Positions 41,843 to 50,647 are shown, counted from the first letter of the stretch. The stretch: 64,000 bases of DNA from Kribbella caucasensis (GCF_004361855.1 NZ_SNWQ01000001.1:682001-746000), one strand, 5' to 3'. Notes: generated from the letters alone by a model not told the origin. A program made the numbers and translations.

Positions 41843-42672
41843 CCGCTGATCCAGCGCCGGGTTGCGGCCAGCGCCTCGGCGAGGGGTGGGAGCTCGGGGT
41901 GCCACTTGCGCTCCCACTCCAGCGAGAGCCAGTAATCGGTGCCGTCCAGCGCGGCCAGCAAATCGGCGATCGGGTAGTCGCCGGCGCCGATCGCGACCGG
42001 CTTGAATGCCTGGTTCGAGTCGTTGTCCTTGATCTGGACGAACTCCAGCCAGGGCCGCAGGAGTTCGAGTGACTGGGCCGGGGACTCGCCGGTCCGCCAG
42101 GTGTGCGCGGCGTCCCAGATCACCTTCGCGTTGTGGCCCGGAACCGCGTTGTCCAGCCACGTGCAGAAGGCGGCGACACTCCGGCCGGAGGAGTGCGTGT
42201 CGTGCGTCTCGATCAACACGTGCACGTCCTTCGGCGCGGTCGCCACCCGGTCCATCGCCCGCAGCTCGCCCGGCGTTGGTGAGCTCAGGGTCGGTGAGTC
42301 TTGCGTCGGTTCGCCGGTGCTGTCGTCGCGCGTGCTGTAGTCCCGCACGTTGTCGTCGCGCATGCTGTCGTCACCCATGAAGGCTCGGACCCCGCGAGCA
42401 CCCAGGTCGTTCGCCAGCTCCAGATGCGCGTCGAGCGGTTGCTCCCCGACCCCGCACAGGTGGACGTAGCTGTTGATCGCGAGGATCTCCAGGCCGGCGT
42501 CCTCGATCCGCTGCCGGAGCTCGCGGCGCTCGGCCGTGGTCAGGCCGATATTGGTGAACTCGTCATCGGCGGCCCGGAGCTCCAGACCGGCGATGCCGTT
42601 CGCGTTGGCGAGTTCCAGGACGCTGTCGAGCGGATCGCCCGCACAGCCGAGCGTGGAGAAAGCCAAGTTCAT
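41830..42672 (-). CDS. Sugar phosphate isomerase/epimerase (xylose isomerase-like TIM barrel)
   Basis: The 280-residue protein has the AP-endonuclease-2/xylose-isomerase-like barrel: MNLAFSTLGCAGDPLDSVLE, GIAGLELRAADDEF, INSYVHLCG, VHVLIETHDTHSSG (metal-binding Glu), KVIWDAAHTW (metal-binding Asp) and YWLSLEWERKWHPELP (metal-binding Glu). A Thr/Asp-rich insertion of about 25 residues (DDSMRDDNVRDYSTRDDST) sits in a loop and looks like an expanded repeat. It is predicted to isomerise or epimerise a sugar; the substrate is unknown. Confidence 0.82.
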   Translation of the reverse strand: MNLAFSTLGCAGDPLDSVLELANANGIAGLELRAADDEFTNIGLTTAERRELRQRIEDAGLEILAINSYVHLCGVGEQPLDAHLELANDLGARGVRAFMGDDSMRDDNVRDYSTRDDSTGEPTQDSPTLSSPTPGELRAMDRVATAPKDVHVLIETHDTHSSGRSVAAFCTWLDNAVPGHNAKVIWDAAHTWRTGESPAQSLELLRPWLEFVQIKDNDSNQAFKPVAIGAGDYPIADLLAALDGTDYWLSLEWERKWHPELPPLAEALAATRRWISGQPT

Positions 42673-42678
42673 GCAGTA

Positions 42679-44970
42679 TCAGACCCAACGCCGACGGGGG
42701 TGGGTGCGCGGCGCTGTCGTCTCCGCGTCAGCCTGCGGGTCGGTGTGGGGCGGGTCGGCCGGCTCGTAGGCGTACGGCGACGGCTGGTACTGCCTCGGCT
42801 GATGCTGCGCCGGCTGATGCTGCGCCGGCTGGTACTGGGGCTCCTCGTACTGCGGGGCCGCGGGCTCCTCGCCGTAGCCGGTGGAGCTGTAGTCCGGGGT
42901 GGGCTGGTACTCGCCGCTGTACGACTCGGGGGTGTAGTTCGGGCTGTAGTCGTAGCTGTCGGTGCCGTAGTTCGAGCTGTACGAGCTGGAGCTGTACGTC
43001 GAGTCGTAGGACGACGACGTGTACGGGTCGTACGACTGCTCGGTCGACGAGCTGTACTCGGAGGAGTAGCCCGAGTCCGCCGTGTTCGAGGTGCCGGCGC
43101 CCTGGGTGTACGACGTGCCGTAGTCCGGGTTGTGCGACGACGGCTCGTACGCCGGGGTGTCGTACGACGCGTAGGTCGGCTCCGGGTCCGCGGCGTACGT
43201 CGGCTGCGTGTACGTGGGCTCGGGCGTGTACGTCGGCTCGGGCGAGTAGCTCGGCTCCGGACCGTACGACGGGACCGTGGGCAGCGGCTTCGACGGGGTC
43301 AGGTAATCGTCGGCCGCGGCGGAGACGATCGACGCGGGCTCCTCGTAGTACGAGGCGGCCGGCTGGATCGTGGAGGGGCTGTCGACCGCCACCCGAGCGG
43401 CCCGGCGACCTGCGCGCGCAACGGGCTCGGGCTCCGGCTCGGGGGCGGGGGCGGGGGTCGGGGTGAAGGCAGGGGTGGGGATCGGCGCCGACGAGGTGAG
43501 GTAGTCGGCCGACGTGTCGTACGAGGACGAGTCGGCGTAGGACTCGACGTACGGCTCGGAGTACGAAGCGACCCAGGACTGGGAGGACTCGGTCGGCTCC
43601 GGTTGGTACGAGTACGGGTCGGACTGGATCAGGGAGAGCGAGGGCGGTGCGACCGACTCGGTCTGCCAGCTCGGCAGCGGGGCGGAGAGCAGGTCGTCGG
43701 CGGGCGGGTTGTACGAGCTTGCCGTCGACCAGTTCGGCGAGTCCAGGCCGGCCGCGGTCTGCTGGTACGACGGCGTGGCCTCCTCGACCGGGCCCGGTGT
43801 GTCCTGCCAGGTCTCGATCGGGCTGAACTGCTCGGTCGCGGGGCCGCTGTCGTCCTGCCAGGTCTCCACCACGGAGGCGAACGGGCTCCACTTCGGCGCT
43901 TCCTCGTCCTGACTGGACAGCGAGGCGGTCGCCGGGAAGGAAGAGTCACCCTGACCGCCGAAGCCGGAGCCGCCGAAACCTGACTCGGTGGCGCTGGCAG
44001 TCCCGAACCCGGCACCCGCGGCGCCGAACGGGGAACCCGCGGGCGCGGTACCGAAGGACGAGCCACCCTGGGCGGCCGGTGCGTACGGGGCTCCGGCGGT
44101 GGCCGGCTCGAGCTCCATCGGCGAGCGCTGCAGCCGCAACTGCGGAGCCTGAACAACCTCGGCCGCGATCGCGGGCTGCTCGGAGGTGTCGTCGTCGGCG
44201 TAGGTCGGGACAGCGATGAGCTTCGGCTCGCGCTGGTCCCACCACGGGACCCACTCACGGCTGGCCTGCATGTCGTTGATCTTGCGGATCACCAGCGTCG
44301 CGCCGACCGCCGAGATCGCGGTCAGCACCAGCGACGCCGTACCGGCCAGCGCGATCCCGCGCAGGGTGACGACGGTCGGGTCCATCCACATCAGGAAGCG
44401 GCGGATCACCACGTCGAACGCGAGCGCGCCGACCCAGGTGACCCACCAGACCCGGGTGAGGGCCGGGGTCCTGAATCGGCGCAGGTCGTCGGTGTACACC
44501 GGGGTCTTCGGATCGCTGGCGAGCCAGACGTCGTCGACGATCTGCTTCGGGTACCAGAGGTTCGGGCCTGGGCAGAACCAGCTGGCCAGCACCCAGCCGT
44601 GGCTGCGCCGGTGGTCGGCCTGGCAGAGGACCTCGGAGTTCACCCGGGCCCGCCAGAGCCAGATCACGAAGACCACGGCGGCGGCGACCGAGATGATGAC
44701 GTTCGGGATCGAGGTGATCCGGGCGATGGTGTCGGCGCGGTTCAGGTCCGCGTCGTCGACGTTGAGGCCACCGCCGAGGTACTGGTTGACGACGCCGTAG
44801 GTGTTCCAGTCCGACCAGGTGGACAGCAGGTGGGTGACCGTCGAGGCAGCGAGCAGACCGATCGCGATACGTCCGACCCGATCGACCTGCTGGAACTCCT
44901 CAGCCGCATGCGGCTGCCATTCGTCGTTGTCCTCGACTGCGGACAGGACGGCATGGTGCGGGTGGCTCAC
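42679..44970 (-). CDS. DUF4328 membrane protein with very long Tyr/Ser-rich tail (paralogue B)
   Basis: The 763-residue protein has a DUF4328 membrane part in the first 260 residues (VIWLWRARVNSEVL and GWVLASWFCPGPNLWYPKQIVDDVWLASDPKTP). A tail of about 500 residues follows. Its distal half is strikingly rich in Tyr, Ser, Pro and Glu, with repeats such as YSPEPTYTPEPTYTQ and SYDSTYSSSSYSSNYG. Such composition is typical of disordered, self-associating sequence. The GTG at 44970 with GAGGGA upstream is favoured. Function unknown. Confidence 0.78.
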   Translation of the reverse strand: MSHPHHAVLSAVEDNDEWQPHAAEEFQQVDRVGRIAIGLLAASTVTHLLSTWSDWNTYGVVNQYLGGGLNVDDADLNRADTIARITSIPNVIISVAAAVVFVIWLWRARVNSEVLCQADHRRSHGWVLASWFCPGPNLWYPKQIVDDVWLASDPKTPVYTDDLRRFRTPALTRVWWVTWVGALAFDVVIRRFLMWMDPTVVTLRGIALAGTASLVLTAISAVGATLVIRKINDMQASREWVPWWDQREPKLIAVPTYADDDTSEQPAIAAEVVQAPQLRLQRSPMELEPATAGAPYAPAAQGGSSFGTAPAGSPFGAAGAGFGTASATESGFGGSGFGGQGDSSFPATASLSSQDEEAPKWSPFASVVETWQDDSGPATEQFSPIETWQDTPGPVEEATPSYQQTAAGLDSPNWSTASSYNPPADDLLSAPLPSWQTESVAPPSLSLIQSDPYSYQPEPTESSQSWVASYSEPYVESYADSSSYDTSADYLTSSAPIPTPAFTPTPAPAPEPEPEPVARAGRRAARVAVDSPSTIQPAASYYEEPASIVSAAADDYLTPSKPLPTVPSYGPEPSYSPEPTYTPEPTYTQPTYAADPEPTYASYDTPAYEPSSHNPDYGTSYTQGAGTSNTADSGYSSEYSSSTEQSYDPYTSSSYDSTYSSSSYSSNYGTDSYDYSPNYTPESYSGEYQPTPDYSSTGYGEEPAAPQYEEPQYQPAQHQPAQHQPRQYQPSPYAYEPADPPHTDPQADAETTAPRTHPRRRWV

Positions 44971-45190
44971 GGTTCGCGTCCCTCGCGTTGCTGGAACTCC
45001 GTCGTCTTTTCGGCGTTTCGGTCGTGTCCTGCCCCCGCGTGACCGAGCCACATTGATACCACGAAGTAGGTACCCGTGTGCAGTCCGGTTCAGCACGGAG
45101 GGTATCGACTTAACGAGTTCTTTTCCAACGCCCATCACCTCTGGTAACGAGAGACCGGACGCTGCGTGACGGTTATCTTCCCGCGAATGC

Positions 45191-46078
45191 CTATCTGGCA
45201 GGCGGTTGGAACGGCGGATTGGCCGGCGCGACTGCCCACCACGGCGTCCACGGCCGCCTCATCTGCAACTCGTTCAGCCGCTTGACGAGCAGCACGGCGA
45301 GCACCGCGGCGGCCGTCGTACTGACTGCCGAGACCGTTGCCATCAGCGCGTTCTGCCGCAGGTCGCCGAGCTCGGCCGCACCGTCGAGGACGCTGCGCTG
45401 GGCGACGTTGTCGAGCACCAGGCCGACCACCCAGGTGAGCCACCAGGCCCAGACCAGCCGGGTGCCCGGGACCTCGCGCAGGGTCTCGACCTGAGCGGGC
45501 GTCCGCGGATCGCTGGCGGCGACGATGTCGTCGACCACCTGCTTGGGGTACCAGAGGTTGACCACCGGGCAGATCCAGCTGCCCAGCACCCAGCCGCGGG
45601 TGAACCGGTGCTCGCCGCGGCAGAACATCTCCGCGTTCCACCGGACCCGCCACAGCCAGACGATGAACACCGCCGCGGCCGCGAACAGCGCCAGCGCCGC
45701 GACGATGCCGAGCGATCCCGAGATCAGGTCGGCCTGGTCGAGCTTGTCCTGGTCGTCGCGGAACAGCTTGAAGACCCGGTACGAGTGCCAGTCCGACCAG
45801 GCGGTCGCCCAGCTCAGCACCGTGACCACGCAGATCAGGATCGATGCCGCCAGCCCCATCGCCTGCTCCGAGGTGAACCACCGGTCCAACGGCGGCTGCG
45901 GCGGCCGGGTCGGCGTCTGATGCGCTGGCTGGTACGCCGCGGCGTCGTACCAGGCGGGTCCGTAGAACGGGAACTGTTGTTCCAAAGCCTCCGGCCGGTA
46001 CGACGGGAGCGGGCCGGCCTGTGGACGTCGTTCGGGCTCGGGTGGGACCGGCGGGCCTGCCGCATGAGGACCGGTCAC
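45191..46078 (-). CDS. DUF4328 membrane protein (paralogue C)
   Basis: The 295-residue protein carries its Pro/Tyr-rich segment at the N-terminus (residues 1-65) rather than the C-terminus. The membrane part has about five helices with FIVWLWRVRWNAEMF and GWVLGSWICPVVNLWYPKQVVDDIVAASDPRTPAQ. It closely resembles the core of paralogue B, 220 bases downstream on the same strand, which suggests tandem duplication. The start is a GTG. Confidence 0.8.
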   Translation of the reverse strand: MTGPHAAGPPVPPEPERRPQAGPLPSYRPEALEQQFPFYGPAWYDAAAYQPAHQTPTRPPQPPLDRWFTSEQAMGLAASILICVVTVLSWATAWSDWHSYRVFKLFRDDQDKLDQADLISGSLGIVAALALFAAAAVFIVWLWRVRWNAEMFCRGEHRFTRGWVLGSWICPVVNLWYPKQVVDDIVAASDPRTPAQVETLREVPGTRLVWAWWLTWVVGLVLDNVAQRSVLDGAAELGDLRQNALMATVSAVSTTAAAVLAVLLVKRLNELQMRRPWTPWWAVAPANPPFQPPAR

Positions 46079-46239
46079 GTCATACCCCTCGTTCGCCGGG
46101 CCCGGTGCCAGGGATGAGCGACCGGACGAGTTCCGCCGGGTGAGGCGGGCGGATCAGACATAGCACAACCGGGTGTGGCCGGGCGAGGACGTTAGGTGAG
46201 TCTGCCGAAAGTGTCGGCGCCGTGCCGGAGGATGGGTCC

Positions 46240-46719
46240 ATGCGCTGGTCCGTGATCGATTCGCCCGTCGGTGAGCTGTCCCTGGCTGTGGACGAGGTGG
46301 GGTTGTGCTGTGTCCGGTTCGGGCCGGTCGACGTCGAGCCGGCCGTCGAGCGGAGCGAGGTGCTGGTCGAGACCCAGGACCAGTTGAAGGCCTATTTCGC
46401 CGGTGAGCTGACCAGCTTCGAGTTGCCGTTGTCGGTGCGTGGCGGGTCGGAGTTCGAGCGAGCGGTGTGGAATCAGTTGAGCCGCATCCCGTACGGCGAG
46501 ATGCAGACGTACGGCGACGTGGCGAAGGCGGTCGGTGATGCCGGCGCGGCTCGTGCGGTCGGCGTGGCCTGCAATCGCAACCCGTTGCCCATCGTCGTTC
46601 CGTGCCATCGGGTGGTCGGTGCCGGCGGCAAGATGGTCGGCTTCGGCGGCGGGATCCCGCGCAAACGCCACCTGCTCGAACTAGAGGCCAGAGTCACTCT
46701 CGAAACCCTCTGGAGCTGA
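46240..46719 (+). CDS. ogt: Methylated-DNA--protein-cysteine methyltransferase
   Basis: This suicide repair protein transfers alkyl groups from O6-alkylguanine to its own cysteine. The 159-residue protein has FERAVWNQLSRIPYGEMQTYGDVAKAVG (winged helix) and the active site VVPCHRVVGAGG, with Cys122 as acceptor. FGGGIPRKRHLLELE follows, as in the family. The ATG at 46240 has GGAGGA seven bases upstream. The single-domain form matches Ogt rather than Ada. Confidence 0.94.
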   Translation: MRWSVIDSPVGELSLAVDEVGLCCVRFGPVDVEPAVERSEVLVETQDQLKAYFAGELTSFELPLSVRGGSEFERAVWNQLSRIPYGEMQTYGDVAKAVGDAGAARAVGVACNRNPLPIVVPCHRVVGAGGKMVGFGGGIPRKRHLLELEARVTLETLWS

Positions 46720-46873
46720 CAGCTCTTACTACCGGCCGGTACGGGTTGGGCTCCGACCTGAGTCGCCCCCGGCGACCGCTAATGTCGCTGTCAGCGATCG
46801 GACTGACACGCTTCAAACGGGCTTTTGAGTCCGGTCGGGTCCGGCGCCGCCCCGACCAGTTGCCCGGAGATGA

Positions 46874-47260
46874 ATGATGACGAAGTCCCCTGCCGAACCC
46901 CCTGCCTCCGGTGCACATCTCCACCCCGACCTGAGTGCGCTGATGGACAAGAGCGCCGAGGAATGGTCGGCGCCGGAGATCCAGAGCGCTGCCCGGGAAG
47001 CCCTCAAACTGCACGCGCCGGACCGTGAGCCGCTGACCCGGACCAAGCGGTTCGGGGTGCTGCCGTGGCTGCACCGCAACGACGCCGTCTGCCAGCACTG
47101 CGGCGGCACCTACCCGTGCATCACTCATCGCTATGCGACCCAGCTCCTGTCAGCCGGCCGGATCAGCACAACCCGGGCCCCGGCAGACCGCCATGGCGAC
47201 GACGATCTCGACCACGAAGTGATCGAGCTGGACGGCCCGGGCGAGGACCGGCGGAACTGA
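46874..47260 (+). CDS. Hypothetical protein with CxxC motif
   Basis: The 128-residue protein is not recognised. A central segment, KRFGVLPWLHRNDAVCQHCGGTYPCITHRYA, has three cysteines and two histidines that could bind zinc. The N-terminal 40 residues are acidic and the C-terminal 30 residues are polar. The start is one of two adjacent ATGs with CGGAGATGA upstream. A strong terminator follows 73 bases after the stop. Confidence 0.65.
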   Translation: MMTKSPAEPPASGAHLHPDLSALMDKSAEEWSAPEIQSAAREALKLHAPDREPLTRTKRFGVLPWLHRNDAVCQHCGGTYPCITHRYATQLLSAGRISTTRAPADRHGDDDLDHEVIELDGPGEDRRN

Positions 47261-47332
47261 ACCCGGCAGCCCGATGGCGCGGTAGCCCGTTGAAGCCGCT
47301 ACGCCGGCTGCCTGCATCGCGTCGATGACAAA

Positions 47333-47368
47333 CGAAGGCCGCGGACCCCGAGGGGTTCGCGGCCTTCG
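47333..47368. terminator. Bidirectional hairpin terminator
   Basis: A 17-bp near-perfect stem, CGAAGGCCGCGGACCCC (47333-47349) with GGGGTTCGCGGCCTTCG (47352-47368), lies between convergent genes. It can end transcripts from both sides. Confidence 0.8.
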
Positions 47369-47388
47369 CCGTTGCGGTTCGGTTGGGA

Positions 47389-48285
47389 TCAGGAGTCGGT
47401 CGGCTTCGACGCGTTCGTGCCGGTCGACTTGCGGGCCGACGTGGTCTTCTTGGCGGTGCCGTTCGACGAGGTCTTCGCCTCGTCGGCCTTGGCCTCCTCG
47501 GTGACCTCGGTCTTGCCGTTGTGGGACGCGGGCTCGGCCTTCGCGCCGGCGGAAGCACCCGCCTTGGCGTCGGCCGGAGCGCCTGCCTTGGTGTCGGACT
47601 TGGTGTCGGACTTCGCGTCGGCCGGAGCGCCTGCCTTGGCTTCCGGCTTGGCGGCGGCGGTCGGTGCGGTGCCGGCCGGCTTGTCAGCGGCCGGGCGCGA
47701 CGTCGTACCGGCTGGGGCCGAGCTGTAGTCGCGGCCGCTCGTCGGGGTGGACTGCCAGGCCGGCTCCGGCGGGGTCAGCAGCTTCTTCACCGCTGCCGCG
47801 GCGAGCGCCCCGAAACCGAGGAACAGCACCACCTTGCGCAGCTTGTGGCTCTTCTTGCTCGGGGCATCGATCTCGCCCTTCAGCGCTGCCTTGGTCGCCT
47901 TGCCCCGCCGGCTGGTCTCCTCGACCACCGGCTCGGCAGCCGCGGCCAGCGACGCCAGCGCGGCGGTCACCTTCGGCAGCACGTCGTCGTTGAACCGCTC
48001 ACGGGCCTTCTCGGCGGCGTGCTCGGTGGCCGGGCCGACCTTGCTCAGCGCGTCGTCGATGACCGGGCCGGCCTTCTCCACCGCGGCGTGCGCGAGGGTG
48101 GCGCCGCGCTCGACGGCCTTCTCGGCGTAGGGCGACACCTTCTCCCGTGCGGTGTCCATGGCCGGTCCGAGGTGGTCCTTGACCTGGCCGACGGCCGGCC
48201 CGACCTTGTGCGTTGCCGATTCGGCGAGCGGCCGGAGCTGTTCCTTGGCGGTCTCGACCCGGCCCTTGGACTTCTTCAAACCCAC
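47389..48285 (-). CDS. DUF5324-like membrane protein with Ala/Lys-rich tail
   Basis: The 298-residue protein starts GLKKSKGRVETAKEQLRPLAESATHKVGPAVGQVKDHLGP, a set of amphipathic repeats (xxxVGPA) that recall the actinobacterial DUF5324 family. A single helix (residues about 150-170, KVVLFLGFGALAAAAVKKLL) anchors it. The last 120 residues are Ala/Lys/Ser/Thr-rich with repeats such as AGAPADAK and SDTKSDTK. GAGGAGG stands before the GTG at 48285. Function unknown; the amphipathic part may bind membrane or cell envelope. Confidence 0.65.
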   Translation of the reverse strand: MGLKKSKGRVETAKEQLRPLAESATHKVGPAVGQVKDHLGPAMDTAREKVSPYAEKAVERGATLAHAAVEKAGPVIDDALSKVGPATEHAAEKARERFNDDVLPKVTAALASLAAAAEPVVEETSRRGKATKAALKGEIDAPSKKSHKLRKVVLFLGFGALAAAAVKKLLTPPEPAWQSTPTSGRDYSSAPAGTTSRPAADKPAGTAPTAAAKPEAKAGAPADAKSDTKSDTKAGAPADAKAGASAGAKAEPASHNGKTEVTEEAKADEAKTSSNGTAKKTTSARKSTGTNASKPTDS

Positions 48286-48523
48286 GGTTCCTCCTCGGTG
48301 TCGCCCGCGGGCGCGGGCTGACTTCGGCCCATCGGCGACATGGACCACTGCTCTGGACAAATCCGGCTTCGTCTGCATCGTACGACGTACCCAGCCGACA
48401 AACCGCTACGCATGGTCGCCGGCATCCGCTTAACCGGTTGTTCGGCCGGTCGGTGCCCGGTCACTTGGTCGCGCGTGACAGGATCGATGGCGTCAGCCGT
48501 ACCCGATGAGGAGTTGAACCACC

Positions 48524-49066
48524 GTGGCCGAAGAACTGTTCGCGACCCTGAAGACGACGAAGGGCGATGTCGTGATCAGGCTGTTCCCCAACCACGCGCC
48601 GAAGACGGTCCAGAACTTCGTCGGCCTGGCCGAGGGCAGCAAGGAGTGGACCGACCCGCAGACCGGACAGAAGAGCAACGCCCGGTTCTACGACGGCCTG
48701 AACTTCCACCGGGTGATCGACGGTTTCATGATCCAGGGCGGCTGCCCGCTCGGCACCGGCACCGGCTCGCCGGGGTACAGCTTCGACGACGAGATCCACC
48801 CGGAACTGCAGTTCGACCGCCCGTACCTGCTGGCGATGGCGAACGCGGGCATCCAGATGGGCCGCGGCACGAACGGCTCGCAGTTCTTCGTCACCGTGGT
48901 GCCGACGCCGCACCTGAACCGCAAGCACACCATCTTCGGTGAGGTCGCCGACGACGACTCGAAGAAGGTCGTCGACGACATCGCGACCACCGAGACCGAC
49001 CGCGGCGACCGTCCGGCCACCCCGATCGTGATCAACAGCGTCGTGATCGAGACCAAGACCGTCTGA
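48524..49066 (+). CDS. Peptidyl-prolyl cis-trans isomerase, cyclophilin type
   Basis: The 180-residue cytoplasmic enzyme speeds proline isomerisation. The cyclophilin core is FYDGLNFHRVIDGFMIQGG (catalytic Arg in FHRV), GRGTNGSQFFVT and LNRKHTIFGEV. It begins with ATLKTTKGDVVIRLFPNHAPKTVQNFVGLAEG. There is no signal peptide. GAGGAG lies upstream of the GTG start. In several actinobacteria it neighbours a rhomboid gene, as here. Confidence 0.94.
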   Translation: MAEELFATLKTTKGDVVIRLFPNHAPKTVQNFVGLAEGSKEWTDPQTGQKSNARFYDGLNFHRVIDGFMIQGGCPLGTGTGSPGYSFDDEIHPELQFDRPYLLAMANAGIQMGRGTNGSQFFVTVVPTPHLNRKHTIFGEVADDDSKKVVDDIATTETDRGDRPATPIVINSVVIETKTV

Positions 49067-49079
49067 CCCACCGCCGGCG

Positions 49080-49101
49080 CCGGCCGCGAACCCGCGGCCG
49101 G
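49080..49101 (+). terminator. GC-rich hairpin after the cyclophilin gene
   Basis: CCGGCCGCG and CGCGGCCGG form a perfect nine-base stem around AACC, 13 bases after the stop. No T run follows, so it may be a weak or factor-assisted terminator. Confidence 0.5.
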
Positions 49102-49212
49102 ACTGGCACCCGTCCCGGCCCGGACGTCCGAGCAACCACGCTCGGGCGACGGGCCGAGCGCGATTCACACCGCACAACTCAGGACTGAGGACTGGGGAGA
49201 GAGGACCACGGC

Positions 49213-49953
49213 GTGACCGAGACCGTCTGCTATCGGCACCCGGACCGGCCGGCCGGGGTCCGTTGTCAACGTTGCGACCGCCCGATCTGCCCGGCCTGTA
49301 TGAACAGCGCCGCGGTCGGCTTCCAGTGCCCGTCCTGCTTCAACGAGGGGGTGAAGTCGATCCCGCGCACCCGGACCTCGCTCGGCGGAGTCGCCCGCGG
49401 CAACACCCAGATCGTCACCCTGACCGTGCTCGCGCTGAACGTACTGGTCTTCATCGCCGTCCGGACCGGCAGCAGCCGGGTCGTCAACGACCTGGTGCTG
49501 GTCCCCGCGCTGGTGGACACCGAGCCGTGGCGATTGCTCACCTCGGCGTTCACGCACCTGCAGATCTTCCACATCTTCTCGAACCTGTTCATGCTCTACC
49601 AGGTCGGTCCGCCGCTGGAGCAGATGCTCGGCCGGGTCCGGTTCGTCATCCTCTATCTGCTGTCCGCGCTCGGTGGTGGGGTCGCGGTCTGGCTGATCAG
49701 CAACCCGCTCGGCGCGACCCTCGGTGCGTCCGGTGCCGTGCTCGGCCTGGTCGGCGCACTGCTGGTGATCAGCAGGGCGCGCGGGATGGACGTCACCTGG
49801 ATCCTCGCCTACGTGGCCGTCACCGCGGTGATCTCGTTCACCATCCCGAACATCTCCTGGGAGGGTCACCTCGGCGGCTTCGTCACCGGTGCGGCCGTCG
49901 CCTGGCTGTTCCTCCAGGACACCAAACGCCGCCGCAACAAGGCCCGAACCTGA
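49213..49953 (+). CDS. Rhomboid intramembrane serine protease with N-terminal zinc-binding motif
   Basis: The 246-residue protease has a Cys/His-rich N-terminus: CYRHPDRPAGVRCQRCDRPICPACMNSAAVGFQCPSCF, a B-box-like zinc site. Six or so helices follow. Catalytic Ser173 lies in GASGAVLG, and His219 in WEGHLGGFVTG. The LTSAFTHLQIFHIFSNLFMLYQVGPPLEQMLG segment is the conserved rhomboid loop and helix 2. It would cleave transmembrane substrates. This layout is common in actinobacteria. Confidence 0.93.
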   Translation: MTETVCYRHPDRPAGVRCQRCDRPICPACMNSAAVGFQCPSCFNEGVKSIPRTRTSLGGVARGNTQIVTLTVLALNVLVFIAVRTGSSRVVNDLVLVPALVDTEPWRLLTSAFTHLQIFHIFSNLFMLYQVGPPLEQMLGRVRFVILYLLSALGGGVAVWLISNPLGATLGASGAVLGLVGALLVISRARGMDVTWILAYVAVTAVISFTIPNISWEGHLGGFVTGAAVAWLFLQDTKRRRNKART

Positions 49954-49955
49954 CG

Positions 49956-50540
49956 TCAGGTCGGGTCGGGGTCGGTCAGGTAGCGCTGGACGGTCGGGCC
50001 GAGCCAGGCGATCACCGTCGCCCGGGGCATCTCAGCGATCGGCCCGACGGCCAGCACGTACCGGCACAGGGCAAGGCCGAGGGTCTGGGTCGCGACCAGG
50101 CCGGCTCGGATCGCGGTGTCCGGGCCTCCCCCGGTGAGTTTGCCGATGGCCGGTCCGAGTTGGCCGGCGAAGAGCTGTCGTAGCCGCTCGGCGGCGGCCT
50201 CGTTGGTGACGCCGGCCCGGAGCAACGCCATCAGGGTGTCGTCGTCCTCCCAGCGGGTCAGGAAGTGTTCGACCAGCTTCGAGCCGAGCTGGTCGCGGGG
50301 CAGCGCCGAGAAGTCGGGCAGCCGGAGGTCGAACTCGGCCGCCGCGGCGAACAGCTTCTCCTTGTTGCCGTAGTACCGCATCACCATCGCCGGATCGATC
50401 CCCGCGTCGGCCGCGATCGACCGGATCGTCGCCCGCTCGTACCCGTCCGCCGCGAACCGCTCCCGCGCGGCCGTCAGGATCGCCGCCCGGGTCTCGTCCC
50501 CGGTCCGCCGCCGCCCGCTCCCGGGGTCCGTTGCCGTCAT
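49956..50540 (-). CDS. TetR family regulator (divergent from FAD monooxygenase)
   Basis: The 194-residue regulator's helix-turn-helix is RAAILTAARERFAADGYERATIRSIAADAGIDPAMVMRYYGNKEKLFAAAAE. The C-terminal half belongs to the TetR_C_17-like group (LRAGVTNEAAAERLRQLFAGQL). The ATG at 50540 is preferred. It converges with the rhomboid gene and diverges from the monooxygenase, with clear operators in between. Confidence 0.9.
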   Translation of the reverse strand: MTATDPGSGRRRTGDETRAAILTAARERFAADGYERATIRSIAADAGIDPAMVMRYYGNKEKLFAAAAEFDLRLPDFSALPRDQLGSKLVEHFLTRWEDDDTLMALLRAGVTNEAAAERLRQLFAGQLGPAIGKLTGGGPDTAIRAGLVATQTLGLALCRYVLAVGPIAEMPRATVIAWLGPTVQRYLTDPDPT

Positions 50541-50551
50541 GTCCCCACCAT

Positions 50552-50571
50552 AGGTCAACACCTGTTGACCT
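50552..50571. promoter_or_regulatory. TetR operator 1
   Basis: AGGTCAACACCTGTTGACCT is a perfect palindrome of nine-base arms, 12 bases before the tetR start. It should allow self-repression. Confidence 0.85.
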
Positions 50572-50595
50572 CCAAGGATCGGCGGCGTACTGTCG

Positions 50596-50629
50596 TGGTC
50601 AACAAGCGTTGGCCAACAACTGTTGACCA
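50596..50629. promoter_or_regulatory. TetR operators 2 and 2' upstream of the monooxygenase
   Basis: TGGCCAACAACTGTTGACCA (50610-50629) has one mismatch between its arms. An overlapping TGGTCAACA half-site starts at 50596. They share the GGTCAACA/TGTTGACC sequence of operator 1 and lie 18 bases before the monooxygenase start. Confidence 0.8.
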
Positions 50630-50647
50630 TAATCTCAGGGAGATGCG

